A stretch of 6,998 bases of DNA, from NCBI GenBank assembly GCA_026785745.1, contig JAJAZO010000379.1:1-6998 (forward strand), written 5' to 3'. Shown here piece after piece: positions 1 through 5,709 of this stretch. This DNA is from Chitinophagaceae bacterium (GTDB taxonomy: Bacteria; Bacteroidota; Bacteroidia; Chitinophagales; Chitinophagaceae). The notes below the pieces were generated by a model, which was not told the origin of the DNA, did not search any database, and saw only the letters and a program-made list of their open reading frames with translations. A program made the translations under genes and the position numbers. How positions within the stretch are numbered: position 1 is the first letter of the stretch; each line of letters starts with the position of its first letter.

Positions 1-2
1 AT

Positions 3-1130
3 CATCGGTTTACTCCCAATGTAGTAAGCGGCAGGCAGGACTCTATCATTTTCAAACCAAATAATGAAGGGCTGAAGTATGCGGCTGAAACCGCTTTGTA
101 TTTACAAGACGACTGGGAGATAGGAGAGAAGTGGAAAGTGAATTACGGTTTGCGATGGAGCAGTTTTACGCAAATCGGGCCTTACAATAAATACCTCCGT
201 GATGATAATGGCAACAAACTTGACAGTACCATTTATGGAAGGTTTAAACCTGTAAAAACATATGGTGGCCTTGAACCCCGCCTTACTATCCGCTATGCTA
301 TTAATGATGAAACATCAGTGAAAGCAGCCGTAACAAGAAACTATCAATACATTCATCTTGTCAGTAATTCTGGCAACACATTGCCAACCGATCTGTGGGT
401 GCCGAGTACTTATATTGTAAAACCACAGATAAGTTGGTTGTATTCAGCAGGGTTGTTCAAAAACTTTGCTGACAACAAGTACGAAACATCAGTAGAGCTT
501 TATTATAAGGATATGCAAAACCAGGTGGAGTATAAAGAAGGCTATACTCCCGGACTGAATGATCCTGAAAACGAATTTGTATTTGGCAAAGGATGGAGCT
601 ATGGGGCAGAATTCTTAGTTAATAAATTAAAAGGAAGATTTACCGGTTGGGTGGGCTATACATTATCATGGACATGGAGAAAATTTGCCGACCTCAATGA
701 TGGAGAAAAATACCCAACAAGGTTTGACCGCCGCCACGATATGTCTATTGTCGCTAATTATGAAGCCAGCAAGAAATGGAAACTCGGAGCTGTGTTTGTG
801 TATGGAACAGGCAATGCAATGTCACTGCCAGAACGTTTTTACATCATCAACGGAGTGCTGACACAGGAATACAGTAAACTGAACCAATACCGGATGAAGG
901 CTTATCACCGCATAGATTTTTCTGCTACTTATACTCCTGTACCCAAAAAGAAGCGCAGGGTAACGGGTTATTGGGTGTTTAGTATCTACAATGTGTATAG
1001 CCGCCTTAATCCTTACTTCATCTATTTTGACCAGACCGGCAGCCCAGCTACTGGAGATTTAAAAGTGGAAGCAAGGCAGGTGTCATTGTTTCCTATTTTG
1101 CCTGCGTTGACGTGGAATTTTAAGTTTTAA
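3..1130 (+). CDS. TonB-dependent outer-membrane receptor, C-terminal part (5' end outside window)
   Basis: The frame is open from the left edge, giving 375 residues; the true start lies upstream, and the TTG at 96 is only an internal Leu codon. The segment reads as the second half of an outer-membrane beta-barrel. It has alternating aromatic/polar strands, the landmark ETALYLQDDWEI followed by KWKVNYGLRWSSF near the start, the barrel motif FDRRHDMSIVANYE in the middle, and an end ARQVSLFPILPALTWNFKF. That last motif, with a terminal Phe, is typical of Bacteroidota receptors and is the expected BAM signal. The family imports bulky ligands such as siderophores, vitamins, glycans or peptides using TonB energy. 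The plug domain and any carboxypeptidase-like N-terminal domain are outside the window, so the substrate cannot be named. No SusD-like partner follows directly, which argues against a standard SusCD pair. No convincing terminator hairpin follows the stop. Confidence 0.9.
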   Translation, partial: HRFTPNVVSGRQDSIIFKPNNEGLKYAAETALYLQDDWEIGEKWKVNYGLRWSSFTQIGPYNKYLRDDNGNKLDSTIYGRFKPVKTYGGLEPRLTIRYAINDETSVKAAVTRNYQYIHLVSNSGNTLPTDLWVPSTYIVKPQISWLYSAGLFKNFADNKYETSVELYYKDMQNQVEYKEGYTPGLNDPENEFVFGKGWSYGAEFLVNKLKGRFTGWVGYTLSWTWRKFADLNDGEKYPTRFDRRHDMSIVANYEASKKWKLGAVFVYGTGNAMSLPERFYIINGVLTQEYSKLNQYRMKAYHRIDFSATYTPVPKKKRRVTGYWVFSIYNVYSRLNPYFIYFDQTGSPATGDLKVEARQVSLFPILPALTWNFKF

Positions 1131-1174
1131 GTTTGTTTTGTAGTTTTTATCCTGTTTTTTATACAGAAAATAGG

Positions 1175-1205
1175 TTTAAAGTATTGCCAATTTCAAATAT
1201 CTTTA
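1175..1205 (+). promoter_or_regulatory. candidate Bacteroidota-type promoter for the metallophosphoesterase gene
   Basis: TATCTTTA at 1198-1205 resembles the -7 consensus TAnnTTTG with one mismatch. TTTA at 1175-1178 lies 19 bp upstream, where the -33 TTTG box is expected. Transcription would start near 1211, leaving a leader of about 58 nt. Both boxes are imperfect, so this is tentative. Confidence 0.35.
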
Positions 1206-1269
1206 GAGCAAAAGCAACCTGATTTGGTCTGGTTGTTGTCTATCTACCTGTAATATAAACCTGGGTATC

Positions 1270-2397
1270 ATGAATAAACTTGCTTTTGCCTTTCTTCCTC
1301 TATTAGCGGCTGGTTTTATCCTCGCCGATGACATTTCAGGTTCAAAAAAACCAGTTGAAGCCTATCATGTCAATCAGCTCGACGGCCCTTATGTGTCCTA
1401 TAATGGAGATAAGGTGTTTGTCAAATACATAATGAACGACCACGGAAAAAAAATGGTAACACAGGATAGTATGCCGGTTTCTGAAAAATCTAATCTTACA
1501 CTTAATGTACTTACTGACGAAGAAGGAAAGACTTTTACAGTAAAACTAAAAAAAGAATTAGAAAATGAAAAATCAGAATTTTCTAAAGTAAGTAAACAGT
1601 TCATTGTATCTGATATAGAGGGAAATTTCGGTGCCTTCAGAAAATTATTGCAAGCCAACAATGTAATAGATGCAAACTTTAACTGGACCTTTGGCAATGG
1701 TCACCTTGTGTTGACCGGCGATTTTGTTGACCGGGGCACTCAGCAAACAGAAGTGCTATGGCTTATTTATTCATTGGAAGAAAAGGCAAAAGCTGCCGGT
1801 GGCTATGTACACTATGTACTCGGCAATCATGAAATAATGAATATGAACGGCGTCCTTCGTTATCTGAATGCAAAATATGTGGAGCATGCCAGTCTGTTAA
1901 ATGAAAATTTTACAGCCCTCTATGGTGAAAATACGGAGTTGGGAAGATGGCTCAGAACAAAAAATGTGGTGGAGAAGGTAGGTGATATATTATTTTGCCA
2001 TGCAGGTATATCTGCGATTGTTAACAAAATGGATCTTTCTACATCTAAATTAAATAAACTGGTAAGGCCATATTTTGCGGATAGCAGCAGCAAATACAGT
2101 ACTCCGGAAGCAGAAATCTTATACAGTGACATGGGCCCATTTTGGTACAGAGGTTATTATTACGGAGTTAAAGCCAGCACCATGCAGATAGACAGTACTC
2201 TTTCGGCTTATAAAGTAAAGCATATAGCCACCGGTCACACAGTTATTGCAGATACCATCAGTGTCTTGTATAATGGCAAAGTGTTAAATACTGACGTTCA
2301 TCATGCCAAAGGGCATACAGAAGCCCTGCTGATTGAAAACGGAAAGTATTACCGGGCCACAGCTACAGGAGAAAAATTCCAGATAATAATACGGTAA
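1270..2397 (+). CDS. exported PPP-like (Shelph-related) metallophosphoesterase
   Basis: This 375-residue protein has a Sec-type signal peptide: hydrophobic residues about 4-19, with likely cleavage after A19. It is therefore probably periplasmic or secreted. Residues 21-105 form a poorly conserved, Lys/Glu-rich N-terminal part. The calcineurin-like catalytic domain begins at about 110. It carries motif I DIEGN (115-119), GDFVDRG (150-156), GNHE (185-188), FCHAGIS (242-248), and GHT (322-324) followed by DVHH (342-345). This order matches the PPP family and resembles bacterial Shewanella-like phosphatases, which use two metal ions to hydrolyse phosphomonoesters. The canonical His of motif I (DxH) is Glu here, while the other metal ligands (D151, N186, H187, H244, H323) are present. 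The natural substrate is unknown; a phosphoprotein or small phosphoester are both possible. ATG 1270 is chosen because it directly precedes the signal peptide. No Shine-Dalgarno is seen, as is usual in this phylum. Confidence 0.88.
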   Translation: MNKLAFAFLPLLAAGFILADDISGSKKPVEAYHVNQLDGPYVSYNGDKVFVKYIMNDHGKKMVTQDSMPVSEKSNLTLNVLTDEEGKTFTVKLKKELENEKSEFSKVSKQFIVSDIEGNFGAFRKLLQANNVIDANFNWTFGNGHLVLTGDFVDRGTQQTEVLWLIYSLEEKAKAAGGYVHYVLGNHEIMNMNGVLRYLNAKYVEHASLLNENFTALYGENTELGRWLRTKNVVEKVGDILFCHAGISAIVNKMDLSTSKLNKLVRPYFADSSSKYSTPEAEILYSDMGPFWYRGYYYGVKASTMQIDSTLSAYKVKHIATGHTVIADTISVLYNGKVLNTDVHHAKGHTEALLIENGKYYRATATGEKFQIIIR

Positions 2398-2443
2398 AAG
2401 AACTATTTATAAATCTCTGCAATTAATTTTTCAGGTGTAATAT

Positions 2444-2480
2444 GGATTAGCTATTTTGCTAACAATCCTGATTTTGTTTT
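2444..2480 (+). terminator. weak terminator-like hairpin after the metallophosphoesterase gene
   Basis: GGATTAGC (2444-2451) can pair with GCT (2458-2460) and AATCC (2464-2468) around a TATTTT loop, with a 3-nt bulge. The T-rich stretch TGATTTTGTTTT follows. The hairpin lies 46 nt past the stop codon. The bulge and interrupted T tract make it a weak candidate. Confidence 0.3.
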
Positions 2481-2505
2481 GCTTGTAAATACCACAGGCA
2501 GAGGA

Positions 2506-2536
2506 TTTCTCAACCATTTCTAAAGCCATAATTTTA
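2506..2536 (+). promoter_or_regulatory. candidate promoter for the small lipoprotein gene
   Basis: TAATTTTA (2529-2536) matches TAnnTTTG with one mismatch. TTTC (2506-2509) lies 19 bp upstream as a poor -33 box. The leader would be about 18 nt. Support comes only from spacing and position. Confidence 0.25.
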
Positions 2537-2559
2537 CCATCAATCAAACCTCAGTAACT

Positions 2560-3021
2560 ATGAAAAAGTTGATTATTTTTTTAATGACAGCCGGTTTATT
2601 TGCTGCTTGTGATAGTGATAGCAAAGGGAAAGACAAATATGACCGGGATAAAAGTTCGGCAGATGCGAGAGAAAAGGACGATTACCGCAATAGTGACGAT
2701 AAAGCTAATGCAGATAGTAAGAAACCTTTCGTGAATAAGGATAACAGCAATCTTGATTCAAAAACCAGTACTGATGAAACCGATAATGGGGAAACTGGCA
2801 CAGGTTGGCCACAGATTGAAAGAAAAGGTTTTATTAAAAGTTGCGAAATAGAAGCGATGGGGGCTGGAAGGGATAAGTTAACAGCTCAAAGTTATTGCCA
2901 GTGTATGCTAGAAAAAATGGAAGCCCGTTACCCTGATATAAAAGTGGCGGCGAAGTTAAGCATGCAGCAAATAAATGAGTTTGGAGAAAAGAACAGGGCC
3001 GATTGTCTTGAAGAGCATTAA
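2560..3021 (+). CDS. small charged lipoprotein with C-terminal four-cysteine domain
   Basis: This is a 153-residue protein of no family I can name. A lipoprotein signal is visible: KK at residues 2-3, a hydrophobic core, then FAAC ending at Cys17. Phe at -3 is not the standard lipobox residue, but Bacteroidota are permissive. Right after Cys17 come acidic and charged residues (DSDSKGKDK), which in Bacteroidota can act as a surface-export signal. Residues 18-80 are a low-complexity linker rich in Asp, Lys, Ser and Asn, probably disordered. Residues 82-153 look like a compact helical domain with Cys95, the pair Cys113/Cys115 in SYCQCMLEKM, and Cys149. The spacing suggests two disulphides or a metal/redox site, which is inference. 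The gene is bounded by a candidate promoter and a strong terminator, so it is probably transcribed alone. Confidence 0.8.
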   Translation: MKKLIIFLMTAGLFAACDSDSKGKDKYDRDKSSADAREKDDYRNSDDKANADSKKPFVNKDNSNLDSKTSTDETDNGETGTGWPQIERKGFIKSCEIEAMGAGRDKLTAQSYCQCMLEKMEARYPDIKVAAKLSMQQINEFGEKNRADCLEEH

Positions 3022-3043
3022 GGATACTTTATATTTAAGTTTT

Positions 3044-3075
3044 AAAAGCCTGAATCTTACCCGGTTCAGGCTTTT
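3044..3075 (+). terminator. intrinsic terminator after the lipoprotein gene
   Basis: AAAAGCCTGAA (3044-3054) and TTCAGGCTTTT (3065-3075) form a perfect 11-bp stem with a 10-nt loop; the T run forms the 3' end of the stem. It sits 22 nt after the stop codon. The A run on the 5' arm could also serve the opposite strand, but the upstream gene is the evident client. Confidence 0.85.
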
Positions 3076-3081
3076 CCAATT

Positions 3082-3113
3082 TTAGGTTTTATCCGCTTTC
3101 CCGCTTAAATTTG
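3082..3113 (+). promoter_or_regulatory. promoter of pdhB, Bacteroidota type
   Basis: TAAATTTG (3106-3113) is an exact match to the -7 consensus TAnnTTTG. A weak -33 candidate, TTAG (3082-3085), lies 20 bp upstream. Transcription would start about 3119, giving a leader of about 20 nt. It lies between the upstream terminator and the start codon, as expected for an independent unit. Confidence 0.5.
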
Positions 3114-3137
3114 CCCCACTTAAAACAAAAATAAAAG

Positions 3138-4127
3138 ATGGCAAGATCTATTGCATTTCGGGATGCCCTCAGGGAAGCGATGAGTGAAGAAATGAGACGG
3201 GATGAAAGGGTGTACCTGATGGGTGAAGAAGTAGCTGAATACAACGGTGCTTACAAGGTAAGCCAGGGAATGTTGGCTGAGTTTGGCCCTAAAAGAGTAA
3301 TTGATACCCCCATTTCTGAGTTAGGTTTTACAGCCGTAGCGGTTGGTTCTGCACAGAATGGTCTTCGTCCTATAGTTGAATTTATGACATGGAACTTTGC
3401 AGTATTGGCTTTAGATCAAATTCTTAATACAGCGTCTAAAATGCTGGCAATGAGTGGTGGGCAGATTTCTTGCCCAATTGTATTCAGAGGTGGTAATGGA
3501 TCTGCCGGACAGCTTGGAGCACAGCACTCAACAGCTTTTGAATCTTTATATGCTAACATTCCCGGTATTAAAGTTGTTTCTCCAAGTACAGGCTATGATG
3601 CAAAAGGATTACTAAAACAAGCCATTCGCTACGAGGAAGACCCGGTGATGTTTATGGAAAGTGAGCAGATGTATGGAGATAAAAGCGAAGTGCCTGCAGA
3701 GGAATATTATATTGAACTCGGAAAAGCAGATATTAAAAGGGCAGGCCGTGATGTAACCATTGTTTCTTTTAATAAAATGATGAAAGTGGCATTGGCCGCT
3801 GCTACAGAACTGGAAAAAGAGAATATCAGTGCAGAGGTAATTGATCTTCGCACCATTCGTCCTTTAGACTGGATGACTATACTGGAAAGTGTAAAGAAAA
3901 CAAACCGCCTGGTAATTGTAGAGGAACAATGGCCATTTGCCTCTATATCTTCTGAAATAACCTACCGCATACAAAAAGAAGGATTTGATTACTTAGATGC
4001 GCCTATCCGTCGAATTACTGCTGCAGATGCTCCGCTTCACTATGCACCTAATTTAGTAGCAGCTGCCTTGCCAGATGTACCGAGAACAGTAAAACTGGTT
4101 AAGGAAGTTATGTACCAGAGAAAATAG
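3138..4127 (+). CDS. pdhB: pyruvate dehydrogenase E1 component, beta subunit
   Basis: This is a full-length E1 beta subunit of 329 residues, normal for the family. With E1 alpha it forms the alpha2beta2 enzyme that decarboxylates pyruvate on thiamine diphosphate and passes the acetyl group to E2 lipoyl arms, linking glycolysis to acetyl-CoA in the cytoplasm. Visible landmarks are RVIDTPISELGF, with Glu61 as the ThDP-activating glutamate; EFMTWNFAVLALDQ (81-94); VFRGGNGSAGQLGAQHS, with active-site His130; VVSPSTGYDAKGLLKQAI (146-163); MYGDKSEVP (178-186); and the transketolase C-terminal domain from about 200, with VIDLRTIRPLD (234-244). A branched-chain oxoacid E1 beta is the main alternative, but the ISELGFTAVAVGSAQNGLRP and MYG regions fit PDH better. 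ATG 3138 begins the conserved N-terminus and follows an A-rich leader. The gene stands alone between a promoter and two terminators; E1 alpha, E2 and E3 must be encoded elsewhere. Confidence 0.95.
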   Translation: MARSIAFRDALREAMSEEMRRDERVYLMGEEVAEYNGAYKVSQGMLAEFGPKRVIDTPISELGFTAVAVGSAQNGLRPIVEFMTWNFAVLALDQILNTASKMLAMSGGQISCPIVFRGGNGSAGQLGAQHSTAFESLYANIPGIKVVSPSTGYDAKGLLKQAIRYEEDPVMFMESEQMYGDKSEVPAEEYYIELGKADIKRAGRDVTIVSFNKMMKVALAAATELEKENISAEVIDLRTIRPLDWMTILESVKKTNRLVIVEEQWPFASISSEITYRIQKEGFDYLDAPIRRITAADAPLHYAPNLVAAALPDVPRTVKLVKEVMYQRK

Positions 4128-4148
4128 AACCTTACTATAAACTCTTTT

Positions 4149-4177
4149 AAAGCCCTGTATGATGCAGGGCTTTTTTT
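4149..4177 (+). terminator. intrinsic terminator after pdhB
   Basis: AAAGCCCTG (4149-4157) pairs with CAGGGCTTT (4165-4173) over a 7-nt loop, and the run of seven T residues (4171-4177) completes a classic Rho-independent terminator. It lies 21 nt after the pdhB stop. Confidence 0.9.
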
Positions 4178-4235
4178 ATGTTAGGGAACAGAAAACCAAA
4201 TCTTAAAGTAAAAGCATTGCCGCCGATTTTTTAGT

Positions 4236-4732
4236 ATGAAATTTTAGAAGTAAAGAAAGAACTTAATCTTAATGATATTCTTAAAAGAGAAAAGGACTTA
4301 GTTGTAAAAATCCCCGGGGTCTTGAAGGAGCATTATTTAAAATATATTGGCGGCTACGCTTTGCAAGAAACTTATCAATGGAAAGACTGGAGTGAAACAA
4401 CCATCAATACATTATTTTTAATAAAGTATAAAGGGTTTGGCCTTTTAGAAGATGTTTATCATTCCCTGATTATCGAAGAAAAAGTATTGCTCAAAGGAAT
4501 AGTATCTTTTGCAACTGATGAGGGTGTTAATTTTTTCTGTATTTCCAACTATAAAAATGGTTATGGGTCAATATATTATTGCAATAGTGATAACTACAAT
4601 ACAGATAATAAAGAAAGGGCTTGGGTTTTGGTAAACGAAAATTTTAATGAATTCCTGAGCAATTGTAAATTGATGATTACAACAAAAAAGATGAACCAGC
4701 ATACGCAACAGACTAATTTAGCAATTTCATAG
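4236..4732 (+). pseudogene. SMI1/KNR4 (SUKH) family gene with a broken start
   Basis: The frame is intact from 4235 to the stop at 4730-4732, but the only normal-looking start within it is a TTG at 4322 without a ribosome-binding site, which would cut into the domain. ATG 4236 is out of frame by one base: adding one T to the run at 4242-4245 would give a 165-residue protein starting MKFLEVKKELNLND. The product looks like a SUKH protein. It has KIPGVLKEHYLKYIGGY near the N-terminus (usual form LP..yL..NGG, with Ile for Asn here), a middle LFLIKYKGFGLLEDVY, the core IVSFATDEGVNFFCIS (usual D.GGN), an IYY strand, and a closing FNEFLSNCK helix. SUKH proteins are often immunity proteins of polymorphic toxin systems; some have other roles. 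No toxin gene adjoins it. The stretch looks more AT-rich than its neighbours, consistent with acquisition. The last seven codons overlap the convergent gene. A sequencing error in the T run, or use of a rare start, could mean the gene is intact. Confidence 0.6.
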
Positions 4733-5639
4733 TCTGTCCAATCATATAACCGTTATGATACAATTGCATGGTATAAGTACCTTTCAGGTATTCTTCTGCA
4801 TTAAGAGAGAATAGTAATCGCTTACTTTCTCCTTTCTGGTATTCGAATCTTACTTTCCGGGTATAATTAATACGGCTTCCATTCTGTATGTTGATAGTGG
4901 TGGCTTCCCACACATCTTCGTTTTTCAATATCCTGCCATCGGGCTGGGTGATTACCACAAATACATCTGCATTTTCGTAATCCGTTACATTGTTTTGTAA
5001 AGCAAACGAGATAACTAATTTACTGGCTTTCTTTGCCTGGTTTGTTTCCTGTTCTTTTTCATTCTTTAAGGCAACGGGAGTTAATTTCATTTCTGAAACA
5101 ACAAAAGCAGAGGCGAGATTTACTTTTTCAGTTAATACTTTATTTTCCTGGTCAAGCTTTTGCATATTGCCCTGCATATCTTTTACCTGCACATTTACTT
5201 TGTCAAGCACTGCTGTTATTTGTTTCTTCTCATCTTCAATAGTAATATTTTTATTTTGCAGTTCTCCAACCAGGCGTTGCAACTCTGTAGTCTTACTACG
5301 GGCAAGGTCAATGTCTTCCTTTTTGATATTATTTTTCTTTAGAATAGTGGCAATTTCATTTCTAAGCTTGCTGATTTCGGATAACTTTGTTTCCAGTTCT
5401 CCCTTTAGCATTCCGGCAGTGCTTTTAGTAGAATCAAGCCCCGCTTCGAGGTTGCTGATAGTGTGTGCATATAATTTTTGTAACGAATCCTGAACACCCT
5501 GTGCCAAAGCGGTGGAATCTTTAATTAAGACTTCCGTTTTCTTATTAGAGTACTGGCTTTTGTCATACAGATGGTAAACCCAAGTGGTCACCAACCCCAG
5601 AGATAACATGCCCAGCAAAAGTGATTTAGTATCTTTCAC
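4713..5639 (-). CDS. membrane-anchored coiled-coil protein with C-terminal beta-rich domain
   Basis: I do not recognise this 308-residue protein as a named family. Residues 6-24 (hydrophobic, after MKDTK) form one transmembrane anchor or uncleaved signal. The rest probably faces the periplasm. Residues about 35-175 are a long heptad-like coiled coil rich in Leu, Lys, Glu and Gln, with a possible break near GNM at 157-159. A Lys/Glu-rich hinge follows (191-205). Residues 206-308 look like a compact beta-sandwich: KLVISFALQNN, ADVFVVITQPDGRIL, GSRINYTRKVRFEY, KRLLFSLN and GTYTMQLYHNGYMIG, with alternating strand patterns. The start is GTG 5639; an in-frame TAG lies 12 bp upstream, and the first internal Met (residue 11) would cut into the membrane segment. 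It lies 70 bp downstream of the Ppx-like gene on the same strand, so the two may be co-transcribed. A structural or scaffold role in the envelope is inference. Confidence 0.8.
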   Translation of the reverse strand: MKDTKSLLLGMLSLGLVTTWVYHLYDKSQYSNKKTEVLIKDSTALAQGVQDSLQKLYAHTISNLEAGLDSTKSTAGMLKGELETKLSEISKLRNEIATILKKNNIKKEDIDLARSKTTELQRLVGELQNKNITIEDEKKQITAVLDKVNVQVKDMQGNMQKLDQENKVLTEKVNLASAFVVSEMKLTPVALKNEKEQETNQAKKASKLVISFALQNNVTDYENADVFVVITQPDGRILKNEDVWEATTINIQNGSRINYTRKVRFEYQKGESKRLLFSLNAEEYLKGTYTMQLYHNGYMIGQTMKLLN

Positions 5640-5674
5640 AGAACCAATCTAAGTAATAGAACGATTAAAGAAAT

Positions 5675-5703
5675 AAAAAAAAATTCACATGGTGGTAAAC
5701 CAC
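5675..5703 (-). terminator. possible weak terminator between the two minus-strand genes
   Basis: Just past the stop of the Ppx-like gene, the 12-nt palindrome GTGGTTTACCAC (minus strand, 5703-5692) can form a short hairpin. It is followed after 8 nt by a run of nine T residues (5683-5675). The 4-bp stem is short and the T run is displaced, so termination would be partial at best; it does not rule out read-through into the coiled-coil gene. Confidence 0.25.
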
Positions 5704-5709
5704 AAAAAA

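Noticed and set aside
96..98. TTG as the start of the left-edge gene
   Set aside because: The frame stays open to the window edge and encodes typical receptor sequence (YAAETALYLQDDW) across this codon, so the gene starts outside the window.
1398..1697. Minus-strand open frame of 99 residues
   Set aside because: It lies wholly inside the metallophosphoesterase gene on the other strand, has no domain-like pattern, and the plus frame carries the clear catalytic motifs.
1920..2132. Minus-strand open frame of 70 residues
   Set aside because: It is opposite the same metallophosphoesterase gene, with no start signal or recognisable product.
4178..4234. Independent 18-codon peptide gene from ATG 4178 to TAG 4232
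   Set aside because: The ATG overlaps the pdhB terminator T run, there is no ribosome-binding signal, and the peptide shows no motif; it is more likely fortuitous.
4990..5493. Plus-strand open frames (the longest 167 residues, Ser/Phe-rich) within the coiled-coil gene
   Set aside because: The Phe/Ser/Leu-rich composition is what the complement of a Lys/Glu-rich coiled coil gives. The minus frame has the coherent membrane anchor, coiled coil and beta domain.
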